A stretch of 51,555 bases of DNA from positions 1 to 51,555 of the forward strand of contig DASRJH010000236.1 of the NCBI GenBank assembly GCA_035649575.1, written 5' to 3'. The notes below the pieces were generated by a model. It was not told where the DNA came from. It searched no databases and saw only the letters and a list, made by a program, of their open reading frames with translations. Numbering within the stretch: position 1 is the stretch's first letter; the number at the start of each line of letters is the position of its first letter. The translations under genes were made by a program, and so were the position numbers. The DNA is from DASVAL01 sp035649575. Lineage in GTDB: Bacteria; Planctomycetota; UBA1135; UBA2386. Shown piece by piece: positions 15,897 through 23,347 of the stretch.

Positions 15897-16874
15897 GTGT
15901 TACCAGTGTGCTTCGTGACGGGTGCGACTGGCTTCTTGGGTCGCCACCTGCTGCCACTGCTGCAGCGCGAATTCCGGTTGCGGGTGCTCGTGCGGCCGGG
16001 CCAACAAATGCAGCCGCTCGCGGGGCAAGAGCTTGAACGCATCGAAGGCAGGCTCGCGGATGCGCCGGCACTGCAGCGCGGCGCGTCGGGTGCGGACGTC
16101 GTCGTGCATCTCGCGGCGCTCGTGTCGTTTCGCACCGAGGACCGGGCCGCGATGTTCGAAGCCAACACGAAGGCGACGGCCGACCTCGCAGCAGCCGCGC
16201 GCATCGCGGGCGTTCGCCGTTTCCTGCACGTGTCGACGATCTCTGCCGTCGCGTTCCGCAACACTCCCGAGCTCGTGAACGAGCAGGCGCCCTACAACTT
16301 CGGTCCACTCCGCATCGGCTACTGCGACAGCAAGTTCGCCGCCGAGCAACGCGCCCTCGCCGAGTTCACGCGCGGGCTCGACGTCGTGATCGTGAATCCG
16401 CCGTCCATGTACGGAGCCGGCGATCGGCGCAAGGGCGATGGTTCGCTGTTGACCGCAGTGATGCGCGGTGAGCTGCGCATGGCACCTCCTGGCGGCATCA
16501 ACGTGGCCAACGTCGAAGACGTCTGCACGGGCATCATGTCGGCCTTGCACCGCGGTCGCAGTGGTCAACGCTACATCCTCGGCGGCGAGAATCTGACGGG
16601 GCGCGATCTGCTGCATCGTGTCGCCCGCATCGTCGGGGCACGCCCGGTTCGCCGGACCCTCAGCAGGAGCCTCGTGCGCGCCGCCGCGCGCGCGATGGCG
16701 ATGAAGGAACGCGTCTTCGGCAGCAAGCCGCCACTCACGAGCGAGGTCCTGCGGCTCGCCCCGCGCTTCCTCTGGTTCTCGAGCAAGAAGGCCGAAGACG
16801 AGCTGGCCTGGCGGCCCGGCAGCGTCGACGTGGGCATCGCCGCGGCGTGGCGCGAGATGCAGGCGACGAGCTGA
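15897..16874 (+). CDS. NAD(P)-dependent epimerase/dehydratase family protein
   Basis: 325 residues. The Rossmann motif TGATGFLG at 8-15 sits directly after the GTG 15897 start, as usual in extended SDRs. HLAALVSF, the active-site STISA and Y-C-D-S-K (GYCDSKFAAE) follow, then NPPSMYGAGD. The C-terminal half resembles dihydroflavonol-reductase or 3-beta-HSD-type proteins. Substrate unknown. No ribosome site is obvious; the longer frame from 15738 lacks conserved features. It is divergent from the secreted-protein gene. Confidence 0.82.
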   Translation: MLPVCFVTGATGFLGRHLLPLLQREFRLRVLVRPGQQMQPLAGQELERIEGRLADAPALQRGASGADVVVHLAALVSFRTEDRAAMFEANTKATADLAAAARIAGVRRFLHVSTISAVAFRNTPELVNEQAPYNFGPLRIGYCDSKFAAEQRALAEFTRGLDVVIVNPPSMYGAGDRRKGDGSLLTAVMRGELRMAPPGGINVANVEDVCTGIMSALHRGRSGQRYILGGENLTGRDLLHRVARIVGARPVRRTLSRSLVRAAARAMAMKERVFGSKPPLTSEVLRLAPRFLWFSSKKAEDELAWRPGSVDVGIAAAWREMQATS

Positions 16875-17027
16875 GCGGCAACGACGGTTTTCCGCGACTC
16901 GTCTGCAACCGCGGCGGACTTCGCGTCACTCATCTCCCGGAGCGACGAGGCGCAGCGGGCCGCGTTTCGCCGCCGGCTTCCCGGCCCGCGACGGGTGCTT
17001 TGGCGCCCCGAACCAAGGAGGATGGAG

Positions 17028-17459
17028 ATGAGCTCGAGATCCCTGCTTTCGATGACGTTCGCCTGTTTCTGTGCAGCGCCGATGCTCGCACAGGCATCGC
17101 CTTGCCCGATGGAGAAGACCAAGCACGTACCACTCGACGTGTTCTACGGGCCGTCCCAGGACTGCGGTGGGTTCACCTACTCGGTCGGCGGCGTGACGAT
17201 CGGGGCCAACCGGAAGGGCTGCCCTCTGTTCATCATCGTCACGCCGCCGCACGAGATCGCGGAGCCCTCGAGTCAGGAAACCAAGGTGCAAGTGACCGCG
17301 AACCTTCCGATCAGCATGGTCACCTTCACCTGCACCACGGACTGGATTCTCATCATCCCGATCGGCTCCTCGTGCACGCTCGACCGGTCGGTGAACCTCG
17401 GAACGGTCCAGAGCATGATCACCGTCCCGTGCTACACGGTGCCCCCCTCCGGCAACTAG
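17028..17459 (+). CDS. Small secreted protein of unknown function
   Basis: 143 residues. ATG 17028 stands 6 nt after AAGGAGG and is preferred to ATG 17022, which abuts the site. A signal peptide ends near MLAQA. The mature protein is a predicted beta-rich domain with several cysteines (SPCP, QDCGGF, RKGCP, TFTCTT, SSCT, VPCY) and may be disulfide-bonded. No family was recognised. It may be cotranscribed with the HEAT-like membrane protein that starts 57 nt further on. Confidence 0.6.
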   Translation: MSSRSLLSMTFACFCAAPMLAQASPCPMEKTKHVPLDVFYGPSQDCGGFTYSVGGVTIGANRKGCPLFIIVTPPHEIAEPSSQETKVQVTANLPISMVTFTCTTDWILIIPIGSSCTLDRSVNLGTVQSMITVPCYTVPPSGN

Positions 17460-17515
17460 CAACTCGGCCGCGGCGTGCAACGGAGCTCGCCGCGGCCTTC
17501 ACCACGGAGGAACCC

Positions 17516-19021
17516 ATGCACGCGCCGACCTTGTCCACTCGTTGCCCCCTCGGGGCTCGCCTGCTCCCCACCCTCTTCCTCGGTCTCTTCCTGGCCATCG
17601 TCGTCGCGACGGCGTGGCTCGAGACGGATTCCGTCGGCCGCAGCGGCGACCCGAGCCATCCGCCGTCCACGCAGTCGCCAATGCGAGTCGGAGCTGCCGG
17701 AGTCGGGGCCGAAACCGCCACGCCCAACGAGCGCCAGGTCGTGCCGGACGAGGAGGCGCGCGCAGTGCCGCTCGCGAGTTTCGAAGAGCTCGTCGAACAA
17801 CTGGTGACGCTCGGCATGCAGGTCGCCGAGTTCGCCCAACAAGACGAGATCGACGCGGCCAAGGCCGCCGACCGGGAGGTGCGACGCGTGTTCGGCGAAC
17901 TGATGGAACGCTTCGTGGACGCCGGCGAGCACGGCCTCGCGATGCTGGCTTGCGTGCAGGAAGACTCGGTCGACCCACGCGACCGCGGGCGCTGCATCGT
18001 GCTGAAACTCGTGCTCGAGACGGAGTTCGCGCGCCGGGACGCCGCCGCCGCTGCCGGCTCGGATCGATCGCGCATCGACCCACTCGTGCAGTCGCTGCTC
18101 GACATCATGCCGCAGGCGTCCTCGATCGCCGACACGGGGGCGCAGGTACTCAGCAATCGCCCTTACCTGCGGCTCGTGCACGAGCCTTCGGTACTGCTCC
18201 TCGTGCGCCTTGCTTCCGCGCAGAAGTTTTCGCGCGAGCACGCGACGAAGCTCCTGCTCACGCTGTGGGACAATCTGCAGAAGAACGGCGAGCGATCGTC
18301 TGACGAGCTGTCGCGGCTCGCGTTGATGTTGCTCGTGGATTCCGACCCGAGCCAACGCACGGCTGCCTGCCGGCAGCTGCTGACCGACGCGCGTTACCGC
18401 GATCTCGTGCTGAGTTGGCTGCGCGAACGCAACGACCAGACGGTGGCCAACGAGATCGCCTGCCTCGCCGCCGGCGAATTGCCTCCCGCCGAAGCACTGC
18501 AGGTGCTGCGCGAACTCGCACCCGTTCTGCCGCGTTCGCCGGCCGCCTACGTCATGTTGGGCTTTCGCGCGCCCGAGTTGCTCGCGGACTCCTACCGCGA
18601 GCTGCTCGCGAGCAACACGCAGCCCGGGTGGCGCAGCGATCTGATCACGGGCATCGGGATGACCACCTCGGAGCTCGGGATCGAAATCGCACAGCTCGCG
18701 CTCGACAACGACCCGTCGGCGGACGTTCGCATCCAGGCCATGTTCGCGCTCACGTCCAAGAAACGAGAAGAACTCGGCGAACGCGCGCTGCAGCACGTCC
18801 TCGACGATCCACGCATCGCGCAGGATCCGCTGCGTCTCGGCGCCGTGGTCCTTGCCCTGCAGAACCTCGAGGCCGGCGGCCACACCAACGCGCTCGATCG
18901 GGTCGGACAGCGTTTGCGCGGGCTGCCACTCGCCGAGGGGAGCCGGCAGACTCTCGAGGCGATCCTGGCTCGCAGCCTGCCGGGCGGCCAGACCTCTGTG
19001 CCAGCGCCGCTACCGCGGTAG
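17516..19021 (+). CDS. Membrane-anchored HEAT-like repeat protein
   Basis: 501 residues from ATG 17516, which follows a GGAGG site. One N-terminal hydrophobic helix (LLPTLFLGLFLAIVVATAW) is followed by a low-complexity linker and then entirely helical sequence. The C-terminal half reads as HEAT/Armadillo-like units, for example LALDNDPSADVRIQAMFALTS and LDDPRIAQDPLRLGAVVLAL. No catalytic motif is visible. It is probably an inner-membrane protein exposing a helical scaffold to the periplasm. The family call is by repeat pattern only. Confidence 0.65.
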   Translation: MHAPTLSTRCPLGARLLPTLFLGLFLAIVVATAWLETDSVGRSGDPSHPPSTQSPMRVGAAGVGAETATPNERQVVPDEEARAVPLASFEELVEQLVTLGMQVAEFAQQDEIDAAKAADREVRRVFGELMERFVDAGEHGLAMLACVQEDSVDPRDRGRCIVLKLVLETEFARRDAAAAAGSDRSRIDPLVQSLLDIMPQASSIADTGAQVLSNRPYLRLVHEPSVLLLVRLASAQKFSREHATKLLLTLWDNLQKNGERSSDELSRLALMLLVDSDPSQRTAACRQLLTDARYRDLVLSWLRERNDQTVANEIACLAAGELPPAEALQVLRELAPVLPRSPAAYVMLGFRAPELLADSYRELLASNTQPGWRSDLITGIGMTTSELGIEIAQLALDNDPSADVRIQAMFALTSKKREELGERALQHVLDDPRIAQDPLRLGAVVLALQNLEAGGHTNALDRVGQRLRGLPLAEGSRQTLEAILARSLPGGQTSVPAPLPR

Positions 19022-19023
19022 CG
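19008..19023. terminator. Palindrome between convergent genes
   Basis: CGCTAC-CGCG-GTAGCG is a perfect 16-nt palindrome spanning the stop codon of the HEAT-like gene, 18 nt from the stop of rpmG. It could work as a bidirectional terminator, though no T tract is present. Confidence 0.4.
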
Positions 19024-19040
19024 TTGCCCGCGGTCCGGGA

Positions 19041-19205
19041 CTACTTCTTCTTCTCGACGTGCTTCGTGTGCTTGCGCAGGCGCGGGCTGTACTTGGACAA
19101 CTCCAGCTTGTTGGTGCCCGGCTTCTTCATGATCGTGTAGTTCCGATCTCCGGTTTCCTCGCAGACGAGGAAGACGACCTCTTTCTTCTTCTTTGGCTTG
19201 GCCAT
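19041..19205 (-). CDS. rpmG: Large-subunit ribosomal protein bL33
   Basis: 54 residues from ATG 19205. The basic start MAKPKKKKEVVF, then CEETGDRNYT, KLELSKYSPRLRKHT and a Lys-rich tail match L33. The sequence is close to the zinc-binding (C+) form but keeps only the first of the four cysteines, so it should not bind zinc. There is no adjacent secE or nusG. No Shine-Dalgarno is visible upstream. The region upstream holds the structured stretch described at 19388-19545. Confidence 0.9.
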   Translation of the reverse strand: MAKPKKKKEVVFLVCEETGDRNYTIMKKPGTNKLELSKYSPRLRKHTKHVEKKK

Positions 19206-19387
19206 GGCTCGAGCGGTGCTTGCGCCGGTTGGGGCGGAGCACAGTAGCGGACCACTTCGAGCATGCAAGGTCTTCCGCGGCTCCAAAGACGTCTCTTGGC
19301 CTTGCCCTTGGGCCGCTGCGCGAGCGCCTGCGCTCCCGCTTGCAGCGGCCGGCCTCAGGCGCGGGCGCGGAGGCGCCAGAAAAGAAG

Positions 19388-19415
19388 AAGGGCCTGGTTC
19401 CCGCCAGGCCCTTCC
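19388..19415 (-). terminator. Rho-independent-type terminator on the minus strand
   Basis: An 11-bp perfect stem (GAAGGGCCTGG with CCAGGCCCTTC) and 6-nt loop is followed on the minus strand by TTCTTTTCT. This is the only hairpin in the window with a real T-rich tail. No minus-strand protein gene lies upstream of it (the SDR beyond is on the plus strand), so it would end a non-coding transcript or act as an attenuator ahead of rpmG. Confidence 0.6.
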
Positions 19416-19545
19416 GGGGCGTCCGCAACTCGGCTCCCCTGCTTCCCTTCCCGGCTGTGTTATCGGCCGCGCCGAGACCGCAACCTTAGGAGCGGCGTCG
19501 GGTGCTCCATGGCAACTCCCTGGTTGCAGCCCCCCCGCCGCTCCT
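19388..19545 (-). ncRNA. Candidate structured RNA between rpmG and the SDR gene
   Basis: Within the 359-bp gap 19206-19564, three hairpins occur in succession: the T-tailed stem at 19388-19415, a small stem at 19464-19476 (TCGGC-CGC-GCCGA), and a 9-bp stem at 19490-19498 with 19537-19545 (GGAGCGGCG) enclosing a further GCAAC/GTTGC hairpin. On the minus strand the order is large hairpin, middle hairpin, terminator, as in a small RNA. On the plus strand the large hairpin would be the 5' UTR of the SDR. No known RNA family was matched with confidence. Confidence 0.3.
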
Positions 19546-19564
19546 GCGAGCATGGCCGCCGCGC

Positions 19565-20344
19565 ATGACGCCTACGCCTCCCCTTCCAGTGACGATCGTG
19601 ACGGGCGCCAGCCGCGGCATCGGGGCCGCCATAGCGAAGGCTCTGGCCGAGGGGGGACATCGACTCGTGCTCGTCGCGCGCGACGCTGCGCGCCTCGCCA
19701 CGACGGCCGCCGAACTGCAGGCGCGTGGCGCCGAGGTGCAGACCGTGACCGCCGACCTGCGCGAGGAAGGTGCGCCGGCAACGGTCGTCGCCGCGGCAGA
19801 ACGACACTTCGGCCCGCCGACCGCGGTCGTCAGCAACGCCGGCACGGCCCCCGCCGGCAAGATCGAGGACACGACGAACGCCACGCTGCGCGAGGTCTTC
19901 GATCTGCACGTCGGCGCCCCGCTGGCCTTCGCGCGCGCCTGCGTGCCGGCCATGAAGCGAAGGGGCCAGGGCTGCTTGCTGCACCTCGCTTCGACCGCGG
20001 GCCTGCGCGGCTATCCGTTCACTTCGGCCTACACGGCGGCCAAGCACGGCATGGTCGGCCTCGCGCGCGCGCTGCACGCCGAACTGTCCGCTGCGGGCAT
20101 CCGCGTCTACGCCGTCTGCCCAGGCTTCGTCGACTCCGACATCACGCGCGGTGCAGCGGCCGCCGTGGCCGCCCGCGGCAAGACGACCGCCGCAGAGGCG
20201 TTCGCGCGCATGGCCGCGCAGAATCGCATCGGCCGCATGCACAGCACCGCCGAAGTCGCCGCGGCGGTGGCGCATATGCTGCGCCACCAACCGCAAGGCT
20301 GCGTCTTCGACCTCGATCGCGAGACGCCGGCCTTCGTCGATTGA
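19565..20344 (+). CDS. Short-chain dehydrogenase/reductase
   Basis: 259 residues from ATG 19565. The cofactor motif TGASRGIG is at 13-20, NAG at 91-93, and the catalytic set is Ser143, Tyr156 and Lys160 (YTAAK). PGFVDSDI follows, as in classical SDRs such as FabG-like oxidoreductases. Substrate cannot be told; no acyl-carrier genes are adjacent. ATG 19502 would place the start inside the strong hairpin at 19490-19545 and lacks conserved sequence. The gene converges on a kelch gene with 3 nt between the stops. Confidence 0.88.
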   Translation: MTPTPPLPVTIVTGASRGIGAAIAKALAEGGHRLVLVARDAARLATTAAELQARGAEVQTVTADLREEGAPATVVAAAERHFGPPTAVVSNAGTAPAGKIEDTTNATLREVFDLHVGAPLAFARACVPAMKRRGQGCLLHLASTAGLRGYPFTSAYTAAKHGMVGLARALHAELSAAGIRVYAVCPGFVDSDITRGAAAAVAARGKTTAAEAFARMAAQNRIGRMHSTAEVAAAVAHMLRHQPQGCVFDLDRETPAFVD

Positions 20345-20347
20345 CGA

Positions 20348-21733
20348 TCAGTGCCCGATCACGAGCGTAGCCGCGTTCGACACCGTGAGGCCGATCGCGT
20401 TCACGCCTGGATCCCACGAGACACCTTGCAGGTAGAGCGCCTGCCCCACGAGGCTCGGCACATTCGGCACGTCCCAGGCCCACGTCGCCGTGCCACCGCT
20501 GGCAGGCAGCGTGAAGATCTGGTCGGCGCTCGTGTATGAGCGGCAACCGGGCATGCCGGAGCTCCCCAGTTGCATCGGCAGGCTGCCGTGGACCGACTGC
20601 GTGCGACTCAAGCCGACGGCCAGGAAGGCAACCGGACTGCTCGGCGGCAGGTTCGTGATGTCGGCGCTGGTGGTCGTGCCGATCCTCGCGGGCAGCCCGC
20701 CGACCAGCGCGGGAACACCGGCGCTGCCGGGGCAACCCATGCCAAACGGTTGGAACTGCGCGCCATACTCCCACGTGTCGTCGAGCATGGCGCCGTTCGC
20801 GTCGACGCCGCCGAAGGCAACCAGGCGATCGCGCATGAAGTCGTGCGTCACGGCGACGTCTGCCCGCGGCGGATAGATGCCGCCGTAGACGTTGTCGACC
20901 TTGACCCAGTTCACGCCGTCGTGCTCCCAGGTGTCGTTGAAGATCTCCATCGTCACGGGATCGCGCCCACCGAACAGCACCAGGACACCGCGGCTGAGGT
21001 TCGCCACGAGACTCGCGCCAACGCGGGCCGCGGGTCGGACTCCCGTCACGTTGATCCTCGTCCACGAGGTCCCCTCGTAGATCCAGGTCTCGTCGCTCGC
21101 GCCCTGCGACCCGCCGCGCTGACCGCCGAACAACATCACTTGCTGCAGGACCGGGTGGTAGGACATCGCCATGTCGGTGAGAGCCGGCGGTGGCTGGTTG
21201 ACCGTCACCTGCACCCAGTTGCCCGCTGTGTACTCCCAGGTCAGGTCGGAGGCCTGGCTCGGGATCCAACTGTTGCGGCGGCCACCGAAGAGCACGTTGA
21301 CCTGTCGCACGAGATCGAAGGCCATGCCATGGCGGGCCAACCCGCCCGGCGTGTTGGCCGGCGCCTGCAGCTGCCAGTTCGTGCCGTCCCAGAGCCAGGT
21401 CTCGTCGTTGGCGAACTGGGCGCTACCGGTATCGCCACCGTAGAGCAGGATCTCACCCGTGATCATGTTGGTCGCGATGTTCGCGCGTGCCCGCGCCGAC
21501 GGCCGCGTCGCGGGCGTCAGCTGGGTCCACGTTCCACCGGACAACGACCAGAACTCGTTCGACCAGTTGCCGCCGAACATCAGCGTCCGGTTGCCGACGT
21601 AGTCGTACGCGAGCAGCGCACGCGAGCGCGGCGCCGGAGCACTGCTCGTTTGGAGATGGCCCCATTGCGCGGGCAGCGTGGCGGAGACCGTCGAGAATGC
21701 GATCGCAAGAATGGCTTTGTCGAGATTGCTCAT
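20348..21733 (-). CDS. Secreted kelch-type beta-propeller protein with shared C-terminal module
   Basis: 461 residues from ATG 21733; the signal peptide ends at LPAQ. Six or so kelch units are visible, each with a pattern such as RTLMFGGNWSNEFWSLSGG, EILLYGG, NVLFGG and QQVMLFGGQRGG. About residues 330-461 carry the shared module: GMGCPGSAGVP, SGMPGCRSYTS, VPSLVGQAL and a final VSNAATLVIGH. The propeller probably faces outside the cell. The neighbour at 21840-23201 is a paralog in the same orientation, 106 nt upstream. Confidence 0.82.
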   Translation of the reverse strand: MSNLDKAILAIAFSTVSATLPAQWGHLQTSSAPAPRSRALLAYDYVGNRTLMFGGNWSNEFWSLSGGTWTQLTPATRPSARARANIATNMITGEILLYGGDTGSAQFANDETWLWDGTNWQLQAPANTPGGLARHGMAFDLVRQVNVLFGGRRNSWIPSQASDLTWEYTAGNWVQVTVNQPPPALTDMAMSYHPVLQQVMLFGGQRGGSQGASDETWIYEGTSWTRINVTGVRPAARVGASLVANLSRGVLVLFGGRDPVTMEIFNDTWEHDGVNWVKVDNVYGGIYPPRADVAVTHDFMRDRLVAFGGVDANGAMLDDTWEYGAQFQPFGMGCPGSAGVPALVGGLPARIGTTTSADITNLPPSSPVAFLAVGLSRTQSVHGSLPMQLGSSGMPGCRSYTSADQIFTLPASGGTATWAWDVPNVPSLVGQALYLQGVSWDPGVNAIGLTVSNAATLVIGH

Positions 21734-21839
21734 GGGAGTCACCGAGGTTGTGAGTGCCGCCGGCGCAATGCCGGCGGCGCTCGGACCAACACACCGACCA
21801 AGAGGGAATGACCGACGACCAGCATCGGTCAGCAGTCTC

Positions 21840-23201
21840 TCACTGACCGATCAGGCCACTGAGCGCGTTCGACGTGACGAGCCACGCCGGGTTGACAGGA
21901 TCGACCGAGATGCCCTGGCTCAGCAGCGAGGTGCCGACGAGGCTCGGGGTCGACGGGATCGGCAGCGAGTGGCTCGCGGAGCTGCCGACGGCGGTCATCG
22001 TGACGAGCACGTCGGGGCTCACGTAGGCGAAGCAGCCGGTCATGCCGATTACATCGAGCGGCGTCGGCGGGATCTCCGTGAGGCTCAGCACGAGCAGACC
22101 GATGCCGACCGCGGGGTTCAGGTTCGTCATGTCCTGCACGTAGTTCTGGCCCAGCCGAGGTGCGGCCGCGGCATCGAGCGCGGGGACGCCGTTCGAACCG
22201 GCGCAGCCGGAGCCGATCACGCGCGGCTTCGCGTATTCCCAGGTGTCAGCGAGATACGTGAAGCCGGCGATGCCGCCGAACTGCACGACGCTCGCGCGTC
22301 CCGGCACGTAGGCCAGCATGCTGTCGCGGCGCCCGGTCGTCACGCTCTGGACCTGCGTCCAGTTGGCACCGTTCCACTCCCAGGTGTCGACGATCGGGTT
22401 CCCCGTCATCGGGTCCATGCCGCCGGTCAACACGCACACACCGCGCACGCCGTCGTAGACCATCTTGGCGCCGGTGCGCGCGGCTGGCTTGGGACCGGGG
22501 ACGGTGGCCGCGACCCAGTTCGTGCCATCGTAGAGCCAGGTCGTGTCGGTGCCGCCGGTCTGCGGATCGATGCCGCCGAACAGCACGGTCCTGCCGAGAC
22601 CTTCGTGGAAGCACATCGCCGGACGCTCGAGCGGACCGGGGCTCCCGGCCGTCGTGATCTGGGCCCAGTTGGTGCCGTTGAATTCCCAGGTGCCGTTCGC
22701 GGCGATCGGGAACATGCTGTTGGCGACACCGCCGTAGAGCACGACCTTGTTGCGCACGGAGTCGAAGCATGCGCCATAGAGGCCGAGGCCACCCGGCGTC
22801 GTCGTCGGGAAGACCTGCGTCCAGGTCGCGCCGTTGAACTCCCAGGTCTGGTTGACCGAGGCGCCGCCGAACGCGCTCGTGTTCAAGCTGCCGAACATCA
22901 CGAACACGCCGCGGTTGCTGTCGAAGACGAGTTCGATCCCGATCTTGCCGGTCGGCGATGCCGCCGGTGTCAACTGCGACCAGGTCGTACCGTTGTAGCT
23001 CCAGGTCTGGTTGCTGGCCGGGCTCGGGAAGGCACCCGTGTCGCCGCCGAACATGAGTACGTTCCCCGTCATGGGGTCGTAGGTCATGCCGGCGCCGCCG
23101 CGGGCCGTGGGGGAAGCCGAGGGAGTCGCTTGATGCCACTGGGCCGAGGCCGTGGCTGCAGCGAGGAGAAGGGCAGTGGTGCCGAGGATGTGCTGGTTCA
23201 T
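21840..23201 (-). CDS. Secreted kelch-type beta-propeller protein, paralog of its neighbour
   Basis: 453 residues from ATG 23201. The signal peptide ends at ASAQ. Kelch units repeat NVLMFGGDTG, FVMFGS, KVVLYGG, RTVLFGG, VCVLTGG and VVQFGG, each followed by TWEFNG or TWEWNG-type strands. The C-terminal module has GSGCAGSNGVPALD, IGMTGCFAYVS, TPSLVGTSLLSQGI and SNALSGLIGQ. It is a tandem paralog of the gene at 20348-21733. The upstream extension to 23291 carries no signal and is rejected. The ligand is unknown. Confidence 0.82.
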   Translation of the reverse strand: MNQHILGTTALLLAAATASAQWHQATPSASPTARGGAGMTYDPMTGNVLMFGGDTGAFPSPASNQTWSYNGTTWSQLTPAASPTGKIGIELVFDSNRGVFVMFGSLNTSAFGGASVNQTWEFNGATWTQVFPTTTPGGLGLYGACFDSVRNKVVLYGGVANSMFPIAANGTWEFNGTNWAQITTAGSPGPLERPAMCFHEGLGRTVLFGGIDPQTGGTDTTWLYDGTNWVAATVPGPKPAARTGAKMVYDGVRGVCVLTGGMDPMTGNPIVDTWEWNGANWTQVQSVTTGRRDSMLAYVPGRASVVQFGGIAGFTYLADTWEYAKPRVIGSGCAGSNGVPALDAAAAPRLGQNYVQDMTNLNPAVGIGLLVLSLTEIPPTPLDVIGMTGCFAYVSPDVLVTMTAVGSSASHSLPIPSTPSLVGTSLLSQGISVDPVNPAWLVTSNALSGLIGQ

Positions 23202-23347
23202 GGGGTTTTTCGTTGAGTGAAGAGGCAGGAGTCTTTTTCGCTTCACCGGCCAACCCAGGTCGGCAAAAGAAAGCGAGATTCGCTCGGCCATCCGACAGGA
23301 AGGCCAGCCACCCCATCACGGCCGCGTGCGATCCAGGCGTTTCTTCC

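Noticed and set aside
19416..19480. SRP RNA (4.5S-like) on the minus strand
   Set aside because: GGGAAGGGAAGCAG recalls the SRP apical motif, but the flanking bases do not fit the conserved stem-loop spacing, and a long hairpin with this at its tip cannot be drawn.
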